This document shows, one piece after another, positions 46,123-55,402 of a stretch of 64,000 nucleotides of DNA. Source of the stretch: Mycobacteroides chelonae (GTDB lineage Bacteria; Actinomycetota; Actinomycetes; Mycobacteriales; Mycobacteriaceae). The stretch covers positions 948,889-1,012,888 of the forward strand of contig JACHLF010000001.1 in assembly GCA_014204435.1 (NCBI GenBank), in the 5' to 3' direction. Position 1 is the stretch's first letter. Every line of letters begins with the position of its first letter. Below the pieces are notes generated by a model. The model saw nothing but the letters and a program-made list of their open reading frames with translations. It had not been told where the DNA came from and ran no database searches. The position numbers were made by a program, and so were the translations under genes.

Positions 46123-46391
46123 CTAGAGTGCCAAGCATGCGCGCCGGAACTTCTGCCATGACCGTCGCCGCCACCGCGTTGGCCCTGAGCCTCGGAATCA
46201 TGACCCCGGGAACGGCGCTCGCCGATGTGTACCCGCCGTGGTGGGTGTGCATGGCCAACGGCGGTGAGATGCGCGCGTTCTACCAGGTGGTGACCGAGCA
46301 GGACGCACTCGACCGTTTCCACGTCGCGGTTGGCCGACTCGCGCTGGCCACGGGTAAACCGGCATACGTCGACGTCTGCCAGCCCGCCTAG
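46119..46391 (+). CDS. Small secreted protein
   Basis: A 90-residue exported protein with a signal peptide ending GTALA|DV; an internal ATG at 46137 is an alternative start. The mature ~53 residues have two cysteines (WWVCMANG and VDVCQPA) and no recognised family. It overlaps the fusion-regulator stop by four bases and its end overlaps the convergent M23 gene at a CTAG shared by both stops. Confidence 0.65.
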   Translation: MTRVPSMRAGTSAMTVAATALALSLGIMTPGTALADVYPPWWVCMANGGEMRAFYQVVTEQDALDRFHVAVGRLALATGKPAYVDVCQPA

Positions 46392-46900
46392 AGGGGTTTG
46401 AGCCGCAGCGGCGTGGACGCCAGCAGTCCGATCGGGTCCAGATAGTTCGCCCTGGACGCCGCCCCGCGCAGGGCGCCCCAGTGCAGGCACGCCGTTGCGG
46501 AGCAGCCGGGGTGCCCCGGCAGCAGTGTGCCGACGGACGATCCTCCCGTCACCCGCTGGCCCGGCTTCACCAGTGCGGCGACCGGTTCGTAGGTGGTGCG
46601 CAAGCCGCCGTCGTGCTCGATCGATACCAGCGGCCTGCCCGCGAGTGATCCCGCGAACACCACGATTCCCGGTCCCGCAGCGACCACCCGCTGATCGGAG
46701 ACGCCGGCCAGGTCAACTCCGCGATGTCCCCGATTCCAGCGTTCCTGCGGCTTCTCGAAATTCCGAGTAACCGCAGGTCGGGGATGTAGTGGCCAGATGA
46801 AACGGTCTCCCGACTCCCCAGGAGCGGTGGCAGCCATAGGGGAGGCGGCCACCGCCAGAGTGAGAGTCAGCAGGGGACAGCCGAGCCCTCGGAACCGCAC
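46388..46900 (-). CDS. M23 family metallopeptidase, Rv2891-like
   Basis: A 170-residue secreted peptidase_M23 (LytM-type) protein. The signal peptide MRFRGLGCPLLTLTLAVAAS precedes the catalytic fold with zinc motif GHRGVDLAG (HxxxD) and the final HxH-like ACLHWGAL, which retains only one histidine of the pair. Conserved placement beside rpsB matches Rv2891. With HWG instead of HxH, activity is uncertain; some family members are regulators rather than enzymes. Confidence 0.85.
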   Translation of the reverse strand: MRFRGLGCPLLTLTLAVAASPMAATAPGESGDRFIWPLHPRPAVTRNFEKPQERWNRGHRGVDLAGVSDQRVVAAGPGIVVFAGSLAGRPLVSIEHDGGLRTTYEPVAALVKPGQRVTGGSSVGTLLPGHPGCSATACLHWGALRGAASRANYLDPIGLLASTPLRLKPL

Positions 46901-47199
46901 GACGTCATAGTGGCCGGAAGATGACCACGCGAGGAAGCGCCATTCCGACTCCTGTGGATAACCCTCGGCCGCGCGGGCGCGTGGCGAAAAGCACTCGTCG
47001 CGGCATGTAAACTCAGGACCGCAACTCGCCTAGCGGGTTGACTTCGCGCGTCTGTACACGAACTCGTGAACGGCATGTCGAGCGGTCCCGTCCAGGGTTT
47101 CCTTACGGATTCCGAGGCTGGGTTCCGGCACGCAGCAGGCGCTAGGGCCCAGGATCACCCGATCCGGGGCGACAACCGACAAAGTAAGGAATGGCCGAA
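46901..47199. other. rpsB upstream region
   Basis: Nearly 300 bases without a gene between the divergent M23 gene and rpsB. A TAAACT -10-like hexamer (47008-47013) and a TTGACT (47038-47043) are candidate promoter elements. AAGGA lies eight bases before the rpsB ATG at 47200. A regulatory leader, as in other bacterial rpsB genes, is possible, but no specific structure was recognised. Confidence 0.45.
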
Positions 47200-48033
47200 A
47201 TGGCTGTCGTGACCATGAAGCAGCTGCTTGACAGCGGCGCGCACTTCGGGCACCAGACCCGACGTTGGAACCCCAAGATGAAGCGGTTCATTTTCACCGA
47301 CCGCAACGGCATCTACATCATCGACTTGCAGCAGACGCTGACCTACATCGACAAGGCGTACGAGTTTGTCAAGGAGACCGTCGCCCACGGTGGTTCGGTC
47401 ATGTTCGTCGGCACCAAGAAGCAGGCCCAGGAGCCCATCGCCGAAGAGGCGACCCGCGTCGGCATGCCCTATGTGAACCAGCGCTGGTTGGGCGGCATGC
47501 TCACCAACTTCTCCACCGTGCACAAGCGTTTGCAGCGTCTCAAGGAGCTGGAGTCGATGGAGCAGACCGGTGGCTTCGAGGGGCGCACCAAGAAGGAAAT
47601 CCTCATGCTCACGCGTGAGAAGAACAAGCTCGAGCGCAGCCTCGGCGGTATTCGCGACATGCAGAAGGTGCCTTCGGCGATCTTCGTGGTCGACACCAAC
47701 AAGGAGCACCTGGCTGTCGCCGAGGCCCGCAAGCTGAACATCCCGATCATCGCGATCCTGGACACCAACTGCGATCCCGACGTCGTGGATTACCCGATCC
47801 CGGGTAACGACGACGCGATCCGCAGCGCCGCGCTGCTCACCAAGGTCGTCGCTTCCGCGATCGCCGAGGGCCTGCAGGCGCGCTCCGGCCTGGCCGGCGG
47901 CGACGAGAAGCCTGAGGCCGGTGAGCCGCTGGCCGAGTGGGAGCAGGAACTGCTCGCCTCCGCTGTAGCGACCACCGACGAGGCTGCAGCGCCGTCCGCT
48001 GCAGCCGCCGAAACCACAACCGAGGAAGGCTAA
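47200..48033 (+). CDS. rpsB: 30S ribosomal protein S2
   Basis: Ribosomal protein uS2, 277 residues. The start at 47200 fits AAGGA spacing and gives [20 protein letters not shown]. Signatures include [26 protein letters not shown] and [19 protein letters not shown]. The C-terminal ~45 residues are an acidic Ala/Glu/Thr-rich extension typical of mycobacteria. The TAA abuts the tsf ATG directly. Confidence 0.97.
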   Translation: MAVVTMKQLLDSGAHFGHQTRRWNPKMKRFIFTDRNGIYIIDLQQTLTYIDKAYEFVKETVAHGGSVMFVGTKKQAQEPIAEEATRVGMPYVNQRWLGGMLTNFSTVHKRLQRLKELESMEQTGGFEGRTKKEILMLTREKNKLERSLGGIRDMQKVPSAIFVVDTNKEHLAVAEARKLNIPIIAILDTNCDPDVVDYPIPGNDDAIRSAALLTKVVASAIAEGLQARSGLAGGDEKPEAGEPLAEWEQELLASAVATTDEAAAPSAAAAETTTEEG

Positions 48034-48852
48034 ATGGCGAATTTCACTGCCGCCGATGTGAAGCGGCTCCGGGAACTGACCGGTGCCGGAATGCTCGACT
48101 GCAAGAACGCCCTGGCCGAGTCCGATGGTGATTTCGACAAGGCCGTCGAGGTGCTGCGTATCAAGGGCGCCAAGGACGTTGGCAAGCGCGCCGAGCGCGC
48201 CACCGCCGAAGGCCTCGTCGTCGCGCGTGACGGCGCGCTTGTCGAGTTGAACTCGGAGACCGACTTCGTCGCCAAGAATGCCGAGTTCCAGGGTCTGGCC
48301 GACGCCATCGTCGGTGCGGCTGCGGCCGGCAAGATCGGCGAGGTCGACGCTCTGCTGGCCGCCAAGGTCGAGGATGGCCGGACCGTCCAGCAGGCGATCG
48401 CCGACCTGGCCGCCAAGATCGGTGAGAAGTTGGAGCTGCGCCGGGTGGCGTACTTCGATGGAACCGTCGAGGCCTACCTGCACAAGCGCGCCGCGGACCT
48501 GCCGCCGGCCGTGGGCGTGCTGGTCGAGTACACCGGTTCGGACGAGGGTGCCGCGCACGCTGTGGCCCTGCAGATCGCGGCGCTCAAGGCCAAGTACCTG
48601 ACGCGCGAAGACGTTCCGGCAGATGTGGTCGAGAACGAGCGTCGCATCGCCGAGGAGACCGCGAAGGCCGAGGGCAAGCCCGAGGCCGCGCTGCCCAAGA
48701 TCGTCGAGGGCCGCGTCACCGGTTACTACAAGGATGTCGTGCTGCTGGATCAGCCGTCGGTGTCCGACAACAAGAAGTCCGTCAAGGCTCTGCTTGACGA
48801 GGCCGGTGTCACCGTGACCCGCTTTGCCCGGTTCGAGGTCGGCCAGGCCTAG
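48034..48852 (+). CDS. tsf: Elongation factor Ts
   Basis: Guanine nucleotide exchange factor for EF-Tu, 272 residues. The N-terminal UBA-like domain ([20 protein letters not shown]) and the TDFVAKN motif ([13 protein letters not shown]) responsible for nucleotide exchange are intact. It follows rpsB without a gap and is followed by a strong hairpin, so rpsB-tsf forms a closed transcription unit. Confidence 0.97.
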   Translation: MANFTAADVKRLRELTGAGMLDCKNALAESDGDFDKAVEVLRIKGAKDVGKRAERATAEGLVVARDGALVELNSETDFVAKNAEFQGLADAIVGAAAAGKIGEVDALLAAKVEDGRTVQQAIADLAAKIGEKLELRRVAYFDGTVEAYLHKRAADLPPAVGVLVEYTGSDEGAAHAVALQIAALKAKYLTREDVPADVVENERRIAEETAKAEGKPEAALPKIVEGRVTGYYKDVVLLDQPSVSDNKKSVKALLDEAGVTVTRFARFEVGQA

Positions 48853-48864
48853 TTCGTCTAAAAG

Positions 48865-48908
48865 CAGTTCGGCCCCGCCAGGATTCGTTCCTGTGCGGGG
48901 CCGAACTG
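48865..48908 (+). terminator. Transcription terminator after tsf
   Basis: CAGTTCGGCCCCGC (48865-48878) and GCGGGGCCGAACTG (48895-48908) are perfectly complementary over 14 bases, with an inner CAGG/CCTG stem and ATTCGTT loop. It lies 12 bases after the tsf stop. There is no T-run, as is common for mycobacterial terminators. Confidence 0.88.
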
Positions 48909-48929
48909 GTTGTGCGCTAGCCTCGGGCA

Positions 48930-49523
48930 ATGCCAGCTGTCGGTAGCGATGCCAACCGTTACGCCAAAGGCGTGGCCAAGCGTCAGGAGATTCTGGCCGC
49001 GGCGTTGAGGGTGCTGGAGCGCGAGGGGGAAGCCGGCGCCTCGATGCGTGTCATCGCCAAGGAAGCCAACATCAGTCTGGCCGGGCTCATGCATTACTTC
49101 CCGACACGGGATGTGATCCTCACCGAGATCCAGCGCGATGCTGACGCCAGATTTAAAGAGTGGTACGGCAATTCGGATGTCGAGATCGATCCCGGTGAGG
49201 TGCTCGCGCAAGCGATGCTCGACAAGGCGAGTAAGCCCGGCTCCGGGACGGTCTATCTCTCATTGGCCGCCGCTGCCGCCGTCGATCCGGACCACCCTGC
49301 CGGTGCGTACCTGCGGGAGCGGTACGTGAGGATGCGCACGCTGATCGCCGAGTACGTACGAGGGCGCCAAGCCGTGGGCGCGGTCCCTGAGCATGTCGAT
49401 GCCGAATTCGCGGCGGCCGCGCTGATCGCGGCGGCGGACGGCATTCAGATTCAGTGGATGTCGGATCCGTCCATCGATATGGGCGCCCATATGCGTCGGG
49501 TGTGGGAGCGACTCCTGACCTAG
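48930..49523 (+). CDS. TetR/AcrR family transcriptional regulator
   Basis: A 197-residue regulator: HTH in AKRQEILAAALRVLEREGEA and IAKEANISLAGLMHYFPTRD, followed by a TetR_C domain with the FAAAALIAAADGIQIQW stretch seen in BetI/YcdC-like proteins. Its TAG ends inside a 25-base palindrome that immediately precedes the GH1 lipoprotein gene, so it is the likely regulator of that gene and perhaps of itself. Confidence 0.88.
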   Translation: MPAVGSDANRYAKGVAKRQEILAAALRVLEREGEAGASMRVIAKEANISLAGLMHYFPTRDVILTEIQRDADARFKEWYGNSDVEIDPGEVLAQAMLDKASKPGSGTVYLSLAAAAAVDPDHPAGAYLRERYVRMRTLIAEYVRGRQAVGAVPEHVDAEFAAAALIAAADGIQIQWMSDPSIDMGAHMRRVWERLLT

Positions 49524-49547
49524 AAAACCGTACAGTGTATGGTTTTC
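49523..49547. promoter_or_regulatory. TetR-type operator before the GH1 gene
   Basis: GAAAACC-G-TACA-G-TGTA-T-GGTTTTC is a 25-base palindrome with a single mismatched pair (49530/49540). It starts on the last base of the TetR stop codon and ends two bases before the ATG of the glycosidase gene, so a bound repressor would cover the promoter or ribosome site. The ATG has no Shine-Dalgarno in this short space. Confidence 0.8.
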
Positions 49548-49549
49548 AT

Positions 49550-50932
49550 ATGAAGTGGATCAGTGCCGCCATGGCATCGGCAGTCGTATTGGCATTGGGG
49601 TTGACCGCCTGCAGCCTGCGGCAGGAGAGTTCCAAGGACGACTCCGCCTGGGATCGCGGGTTCTATTGGGGTACCGCCACAGCGGGCTACCAGGTGGAAG
49701 GCAGCGCTCCTGACAGCAATTGGCGACGCTATGTCGACCGCACCGCGGGCAAGCCGGTGGAGCCCGGATCTGATCGATGGGGGGCGGACCCGGTCGAGCC
49801 GTATAAGCAGGCCGATGATTTCCGGCATCGATACCCCGAAGACATCGCCAATGCGCATGCCATGGGCGTCAATACGTTTCGTTTCGGCCTGGAGTGGTCA
49901 CGGGTGATGCCGGAGCCGGGGAAGTGGGACGAGAAGGAGTTGGCGTATTACGACTCCATCGTCGCGACACTGCGCGAGAACGACATGACGCCGATGATCA
50001 CCCTGATGCACTGGGTGTACCCGGGTTGGGTCGCCGACAGTGGGGGGTTCATGAACAACGTCCCCGCATTCGAGGAATTCGCTAAAGTGATCACCAAACG
50101 TTATGCCGGACAAGGGGTGTTGTGGGTCAGCGTCAACGAGCCGCTGGTTTTCGGGGCGATGGAGGTGCGCACTGGCGCGATCAAACCCGACCAGTTCGAA
50201 GGGTTCCTGGATCGGGTGGCCGCGGCGCACCGCGCGGCGTACCGCGCGGCCCACGAGGCCGACCCGAAGGCGAAGGTGACGACCAACGAGGCCTATATCC
50301 CTCCGGATGTGTTGGCGCAGTTTGCAGGTTTCGGCGTGAAGGGTATCGAGGGGTCGTTCTTCGATCGGGTCAAAGACAGCCTGGACTACCTGGGGTTCGA
50401 CTACTACACCGGCACGGCCGCGGACAATCCGGTCTCGGCGCAGAGCATGGCCGCACGCTGGAACATCAAACTGCAGCCCGAAGACATCTACCACGTGTCG
50501 CGGTACTACGCGCAGCGATATCCCGGCCTGCCGATCTACATCGTCGAGAACGGGATGGTCACCGACAACGGTATGCCGAGGGCTGACGGCGTGACCCGCT
50601 CGCAGTACTTGGGCGACACCGTCTTCTGGTTGCAGCGGGCCAAGTCGGACGGTATCCCGATCATCGGATACAACTACTGGTCACTGGTCGACAACTACGA
50701 ATGGGGAAGCTACCGGCCACGTTTCGGGCTGTACACCGTCGATGCTCTGGGGGATCCGGCGCTGAAGCGGGTACCCACCGATGCCGTGGCGACCTACGCC
50801 CAGATCACCCGCGACGGTGGCACCGCGGCCGGCTACCGGCCGGTGATTCCGGCGGCGAAATGCTCCTCGACGGTAGGGCAGGACAGCTGTGCGCCACTAG
50901 ATCCCATGGGGCCGACGGTTCCGCTGCGTTAG
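49550..50932 (+). CDS. Glycoside hydrolase family 1 lipoprotein
   Basis: A 460-residue secreted glycosidase. Residues 1-20 form a lipoprotein signal with lipobox GLTAC. The GH1 TIM barrel has the acid/base motif NEP (WVSVNEPLVF) and the nucleophile motif ENG (IYIVENGMV), plus YNYWSLVDNYEWGSYRPRFG near the end. GH1 enzymes are usually cytoplasmic beta-glucosidases; membrane anchoring outside the cell is less usual. The start at 49550 is chosen by the signal peptide. Its end overlaps the convergent kinase gene by four bases. Substrate unknown. Confidence 0.88.
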   Translation: MKWISAAMASAVVLALGLTACSLRQESSKDDSAWDRGFYWGTATAGYQVEGSAPDSNWRRYVDRTAGKPVEPGSDRWGADPVEPYKQADDFRHRYPEDIANAHAMGVNTFRFGLEWSRVMPEPGKWDEKELAYYDSIVATLRENDMTPMITLMHWVYPGWVADSGGFMNNVPAFEEFAKVITKRYAGQGVLWVSVNEPLVFGAMEVRTGAIKPDQFEGFLDRVAAAHRAAYRAAHEADPKAKVTTNEAYIPPDVLAQFAGFGVKGIEGSFFDRVKDSLDYLGFDYYTGTAADNPVSAQSMAARWNIKLQPEDIYHVSRYYAQRYPGLPIYIVENGMVTDNGMPRADGVTRSQYLGDTVFWLQRAKSDGIPIIGYNYWSLVDNYEWGSYRPRFGLYTVDALGDPALKRVPTDAVATYAQITRDGGTAAGYRPVIPAAKCSSTVGQDSCAPLDPMGPTVPLR

Positions 50933-51543
50933 CCGAGCCAGAAGTAGCGTTCGGGATCGTCCGGGGCCACCGCGGGGTCGCCGTCGACGACGAGGTCGGC
51001 GCGCTCTACGGTGGGATCCCGGCGGAAGTGTTCTTCCTCGGCATCGATCCACAATCGCCAGAACTCGCGCAACTGTTCGCCGTCACGCGATTCTGCGCGT
51101 TGTCGACGGGTTGGCTGATCGGTCTGTACCCAGATCAGCGAGCTCAATCGGTGCGCCGCGGCCGAGCGGCCCGAGCCGACACCCTCCAAAATCAGCACCG
51201 ATGGCGGTGCGCACCGCTCCCACGGACCGAACGTGCGGGTCTGCCAGTCATAGCGCCGATACCGGGCCTGCTCGCCACGCGTCCACGGGGCAAACACCTG
51301 CTCTTCCAGTCGGGTCCACCACCCGAAGAATGTCTCCCAGGACGCGAAGTCGTCAGTGTGCAGGACCACGGTCGACCGCGCTGTCGCCGACAGCGCGGTG
51401 TGCAACCTCGCAGCAAAGGTGCTCTTACCGGCGGCGCCCCGGCCGTCGACGGCGACCACGCGCACATCGCCGCACTGCGGCGCGCTCGCGTTGATGAGCC
51501 CGGCCAGCCACGCGAAGCTGCACTGCCGGTCCGATGCTGCCAT
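50929..51543 (-). CDS. Uridine kinase-like P-loop protein
   Basis: A 204-residue P-loop NTPase with Walker A DGRGAAGKST (~33-42) and HTDDF after strand 2 (LHTDDFASW), resembling the uridine kinase/phosphoribulokinase group in actinobacteria. Substrate not certain. It is convergent with the GH1 gene and divergent from pnuC across a 36-base gap, a context that could fit nucleoside or nicotinamide riboside salvage. Confidence 0.75.
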   Translation of the reverse strand: MAASDRQCSFAWLAGLINASAPQCGDVRVVAVDGRGAAGKSTFAARLHTALSATARSTVVLHTDDFASWETFFGWWTRLEEQVFAPWTRGEQARYRRYDWQTRTFGPWERCAPPSVLILEGVGSGRSAAAHRLSSLIWVQTDQPTRRQRAESRDGEQLREFWRLWIDAEEEHFRRDPTVERADLVVDGDPAVAPDDPERYFWLG

Positions 51544-51579
51544 GGCGCGAGCTTACTGCTGCTCGGATAGCCTGATGCC

Positions 51580-52158
51580 GTGGACGCCACAGAGCTAATC
51601 GGCAGCCTGGCCGGTGTGTTGTTCGTCATCCTTGCTGTCCGCCAGAATATTTGGACCTTTCCGGTGGCGATCGTCAGCTCGTTGTTCTACATCGTGGTCT
51701 TCGGCAGGCAGACCCTGTACGCCGACGCTGCCCTGCAAATCATGTTCATCGCGCTGGCCGTGCAAGGTTGGTATCTGTGGCTGCGCGGGAGTCCGGACCG
51801 GCACGGGGTTGTGGTGCGGCGCACCCCGCGCTGGGCGTGGATGCCGTTGGCATTGGCCCTGACCGCCCTGGTGGCCGGTCTCTACGCTTTCCTGGTTCTT
51901 TTCACTGATTCCAATGTCCCGCAGCTTGATTCGGCCATCACCGGGCTCAGTGTGGTGTCCCAGTTCATGATGAACAGAAAATGGATCGAAAATTGGGTCT
52001 TGTGGATCGTGACCGATGCGTTCTCCGTCGGCGTCTACCTCTACAAGGGCCTCAACCTCACGGCGGGTTTCTATGCGTTTCTGACGGTGATGGCCGGCGT
52101 CGGCCTGTGGAGCTGGCGAAAAGAGGTACGTACCGTGGTGGCCGCCCAATTGGTATGA
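51580..52158 (+). CDS. pnuC: Nicotinamide riboside transporter PnuC
   Basis: A 192-residue membrane protein of the PnuC/SWEET-like fold with six to seven helices. The family signature is clear in SQFMMNRKWIENWVLWIVTD, followed by VYLYKGL. PnuC imports nicotinamide riboside for NAD synthesis, where a kinase traps the substrate; the neighbouring P-loop kinase could have that role. GTG start at 51580. The 108 bases to helR carry a rifamycin-associated-element-like site. Confidence 0.9.
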   Translation: MDATELIGSLAGVLFVILAVRQNIWTFPVAIVSSLFYIVVFGRQTLYADAALQIMFIALAVQGWYLWLRGSPDRHGVVVRRTPRWAWMPLALALTALVAGLYAFLVLFTDSNVPQLDSAITGLSVVSQFMMNRKWIENWVLWIVTDAFSVGVYLYKGLNLTAGFYAFLTVMAGVGLWSWRKEVRTVVAAQLV

Positions 52159-52191
52159 GCACCCCGCTCCTTTCGATATATAACGCGTAGG

Positions 52192-52210
52192 GGGGCTTTC
52201 GGCAAGGCTC
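52192..52210 (+). promoter_or_regulatory. Rifamycin-associated element-like site
   Basis: GGGGCTTTCGGCAAGGCTC, an imperfect inverted repeat about 57 bases before the helR start. It closely resembles the 19-base RAE (GGGGCTTGCGGCAAG-type) described upstream of rifamycin-resistance genes in actinomycetes. An AT-rich TATATAAC lies just upstream (52177-52184) and may be a -10 region. Confidence 0.7.
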
Positions 52211-52266
52211 CGGTCATGCCGCACAATCGCTGAGCTGAACGTCAAATGCCATGGACTAGAAGGAAA

Positions 52267-54543
52267 ATGGGGACTATCCGGTTGACGACACATGAAGAGG
52301 AACTGCAGTCCGAACGGGAGTACATCGCGGGACTGTACGAGCGGCTCGACGCCGAACGCACGCGCGTGAAGGGTCGATACCGTACGGCCCTGCGCGGACC
52401 CGTCGACCAGCAGAACGGTGCTGCCATGGTCGAGCGCGACGACGAGGTACGCGCACTGGCCAGCCAGGCACAGCGGTTGGACGTCGCCGATGACGGGCTG
52501 TGCTTCGGCAGGCTGGACGCCATCACGGGGGAGCGTTCCTACGTCGGACGCATCGGCCTTCTTGACGAGAAGAACGACTACGAACCGCTGCTGATCGATT
52601 GGCGGGCACCCGCGGCGGAGGCGTTCTACATCGCGACCGGCGCTCATCCGGAGAACACGCGCCGGCGGCGCCAATTCCGGACTCGGGGGCGCCACGTCGA
52701 CGACTTCACCGACGAAATCCTTGTGGTCGGTTCGGACGGCCGCGCGGATGGCGACGAGCACGACGGGGAACGCGGCAGCATGAGCGATGCCGCACTGCTC
52801 GCGGCCGTCAACGCACCGCGCGGCAACGGGATGCGCGACATCGTGGCGACCATCCAAGCCGAACAGGACCGGATCATCCGGCTCGATCATCCGGGCGTCC
52901 TGGTGATTGAGGGTGGCCCCGGCACTGGCAAGACCGTGGTGGCGCTGCACCGCGTCGCCTACCTGCTGTACACCCAGCGCAAGCGGACGGAACGCCACGG
53001 TGTGCTGGTTGTCGGCCCGAATGCGGCTTTTCTCAGCCATATCTCGCGGGTTTTGCCGTCGCTGGGCGAGACCAACGTGGTGTTCACCACGGCAGGCGAT
53101 CTGATGCCGGGGCTCACGGTCACCGCGGAGGACGACGCGGATGCTGCACGGCTCAAAGGCTCACTGCAGATCCTCGACGTGCTGGCGGCGGCCGTGGCGG
53201 ATCGGCAGCGGGTCCCTGATACCCCGCTGCCCATTCAGCTTGCCGATGTCGCGGTGCGCATCGACGCCGACATTGCCCAGTGGGCCGTCGAGGAGGCGCG
53301 TGCGAGCAAGCTGCCCCACAACGCGGCCCGAGCCGTTTTCGCCGACGTGCTCACCTGGGCGCTCACCGAGCGGGCGATCCCGCGCATCGGCAAGGGGTGG
53401 CTGACCCGGGAGGACCGGAAGGCCTGGGAGCACCTGCGTGCGGAACTGCTCGACGAACTGGGCGATCACGAGGGATTTGCGGCCGCACTCGATGAGTTGT
53501 GGCCGACCCTGAAGCCGGAGGCACTGCTATCGGAGCTGTACACCTCGCCGGAGCGGTTACGGGCCGCCGGCGCGGATTCGGCACTGGCACGTGCGGTCGG
53601 CGACGCCTGGACGGTCTCAGACGTTCCGTTGCTCGACGAGTTGGTTGACTTGGTGGGCCGCGACAAGGCGGCGGAAGAGGCCGCCGAGCGCGAACGTCGG
53701 GCCGAGGCCGAGTACGCCGCCGGGGTTCTGGACCTGATGACCGGTCGTGAGGACATGATGGACGACGAGGACCACCTCTTCGCCACCGATCTGCTGGGTG
53801 CCGAGGATCTTGCGGAACGTTTCACCGAACGGGACACCCGCGACCTGGTCGAACGTGCCTCGGCGGACCGGGACTGGACCTACGGACACATCGTGATCGA
53901 CGAGGCCCAGGAGTTGTCCGAGATGGATTGGCGAGTGTTGATGCGCCGCTGTCCGAGTCGGTCGTTCACCGTGGTCGGCGACTTGGCCCAGCGCCGGTCG
54001 GTAGCCGGCGCCACCTCCTGGGACGCGATATTGCAGCCATACGTGCCCGGACGCTGGCTGTACCGGCCGTTGTCGGTGAATTACCGCACGCCGGCCGAGA
54101 TCATGGCCGTCGCCTCGGCGGTGCTGGCCGAGTTCGCTCCCGACACCCGGCCTCCGGAGTCGGTTCGCTCCTGTGGAGTCCTACCGTGGTCCAGGCGCCT
54201 GGCTGAGAGCGAGTTGTCGAAGGCCATAGAAGATTTCACGCGCGATGAGCAAGGCCGAGAGGGCACGAGCGTGGTGATCGGGCCGGCGGGTGTTCCGGGC
54301 GCGGTGCCCGCGTCGGAGACCAAGGGACTGGAGTTCGACGCCGTGCTGGTAGTGGAGCCGGAACGGATTCTGGCCGAGGGACCGCGTGGCGCCGCCGAGC
54401 TCTATGTGGCGCTTACGCGTGCCACCCAGCGTCTCGGCGTACTGCATGTCGGGCCGTTGCCTGAGCCCCTCGTGGGCGTCACCGAAAGTACAACCGACCC
54501 CGACTCGGTTCGCCGGGTCGTGCCAACGAGCGCCGGCCAATAG
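52267..54543 (+). CDS. helR: HelR, RNA polymerase-rescuing superfamily 1 helicase-like protein
   Basis: A 758-residue UvrD/HelD-like ATPase. The start at 52267 follows AAGGA; 52246 is the alternative. It begins with an antiparallel coiled coil (HEEELQSEREYIAGLYERLD) that enters the RNA polymerase secondary channel, then Walker A GGPGTGKT (~216-223), an inserted domain with the acidic loop MMDDEDHLF (~497-505) matching the primary-channel loop, VIDEAQELSEMDW, and motif VI-like LYVALTRATQRLGVLH. HelR displaces rifamycin-bound RNA polymerase and gives intrinsic rifamycin tolerance in M. abscessus and Streptomyces. The RAE-like site upstream agrees. Confidence 0.88.
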   Translation: MGTIRLTTHEEELQSEREYIAGLYERLDAERTRVKGRYRTALRGPVDQQNGAAMVERDDEVRALASQAQRLDVADDGLCFGRLDAITGERSYVGRIGLLDEKNDYEPLLIDWRAPAAEAFYIATGAHPENTRRRRQFRTRGRHVDDFTDEILVVGSDGRADGDEHDGERGSMSDAALLAAVNAPRGNGMRDIVATIQAEQDRIIRLDHPGVLVIEGGPGTGKTVVALHRVAYLLYTQRKRTERHGVLVVGPNAAFLSHISRVLPSLGETNVVFTTAGDLMPGLTVTAEDDADAARLKGSLQILDVLAAAVADRQRVPDTPLPIQLADVAVRIDADIAQWAVEEARASKLPHNAARAVFADVLTWALTERAIPRIGKGWLTREDRKAWEHLRAELLDELGDHEGFAAALDELWPTLKPEALLSELYTSPERLRAAGADSALARAVGDAWTVSDVPLLDELVDLVGRDKAAEEAAERERRAEAEYAAGVLDLMTGREDMMDDEDHLFATDLLGAEDLAERFTERDTRDLVERASADRDWTYGHIVIDEAQELSEMDWRVLMRRCPSRSFTVVGDLAQRRSVAGATSWDAILQPYVPGRWLYRPLSVNYRTPAEIMAVASAVLAEFAPDTRPPESVRSCGVLPWSRRLAESELSKAIEDFTRDEQGREGTSVVIGPAGVPGAVPASETKGLEFDAVLVVEPERILAEGPRGAAELYVALTRATQRLGVLHVGPLPEPLVGVTESTTDPDSVRRVVPTSAGQ

Positions 54544-54663
54544 GGCAGGATGGACACCGCCGTCGCGGCCTTCCGATGCGCCGCTTGCGCGAAGAGCGAA
54601 GCAGCGGGCCCGATGGCTGTGTTTTGCGCACCGGCTTTGTCGACCCCGTACCGAGGAGGCGTG

Positions 54664-55389
54664 ATGACTCGCGATGTGAGCCGCACCGGATATAAGCGGG
54701 TGCTGCTCAAGCTCGGCGGCGAAATGTTCGGTGGGGGAGCCGTCGGTTTGGACCCGGATGTGGTTCACCGGGTAGCCAGCCAGATCGCTGAGGTGGTCCG
54801 TACCGGCGCCGAGGTTGCGGTCGTGATCGGCGGCGGCAACTTCTTCCGCGGCGCGCAGTTGCAGCAGCGTGGCATGGAGCGCACCCGCTCGGATTACATG
54901 GGCATGCTGGGCACCGTGATGAACAGCCTTGCGCTGCAGGACTTCCTGGAGAAGGAAGGCATCGTGACGCGGGTGCAGACCGCCATCACCATGGGGCAGG
55001 TCGCCGAGCCGTACATCCCGCTGCGGGCCAGAAGGCATTTGGAAAAGGGGCGAGTCGTGATCTTCGGCGCAGGCATGGGGCTGCCGTACTTCTCCACCGA
55101 CACCACTGCCGCTCAGCGCGCGCTGGAAATCGGTGCCGAGGTGGTGCTTATGGCCAAGGCGGTCGACGGCATCTTCACCGATGACCCGCGCGCCAACCCC
55201 GATGCCGAATTTCTGCCGGAGATCACGCACCGCGAGGTCATTGACCGCGGCCTGCAGGTCGCCGACGCCACCGCGTTCAGCCTCTGTATGGACAACCGGA
55301 TGCCGATCCTGGTGTTCAACCTGCTTACCGAAGGAAATATCGCCAGAGCGGTCGCAGGTGAGAAGATCGGAACGCTGGTAACACCGTGA
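54664..55389 (+). CDS. pyrH: Uridylate kinase
   Basis: A 241-residue amino-acid-kinase-fold UMP kinase. Signatures: [57 protein letters not shown] segment ([15 protein letters not shown]) and [19 protein letters not shown] stands just before GTG 54661/ATG 54664; the ATG is taken as start. Frame sequence upstream of it is not conserved. It heads pyrH-frr-cdsA. Confidence 0.96.
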   Translation: MTRDVSRTGYKRVLLKLGGEMFGGGAVGLDPDVVHRVASQIAEVVRTGAEVAVVIGGGNFFRGAQLQQRGMERTRSDYMGMLGTVMNSLALQDFLEKEGIVTRVQTAITMGQVAEPYIPLRARRHLEKGRVVIFGAGMGLPYFSTDTTAAQRALEIGAEVVLMAKAVDGIFTDDPRANPDAEFLPEITHREVIDRGLQVADATAFSLCMDNRMPILVFNLLTEGNIARAVAGEKIGTLVTP

Positions 55390-55402
55390 TGGGAGTGCGA
55401 TC

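Noticed and set aside
47155..48930. 591-codon open frame on the minus strand
   Set aside because: It is antisense to rpsB and tsf, which are unmistakable, and has no family resemblance; high GC keeps antisense frames open.
51595..53040. 481-codon minus-strand frame
   Set aside because: Antisense to pnuC and helR; no start signal or domain.
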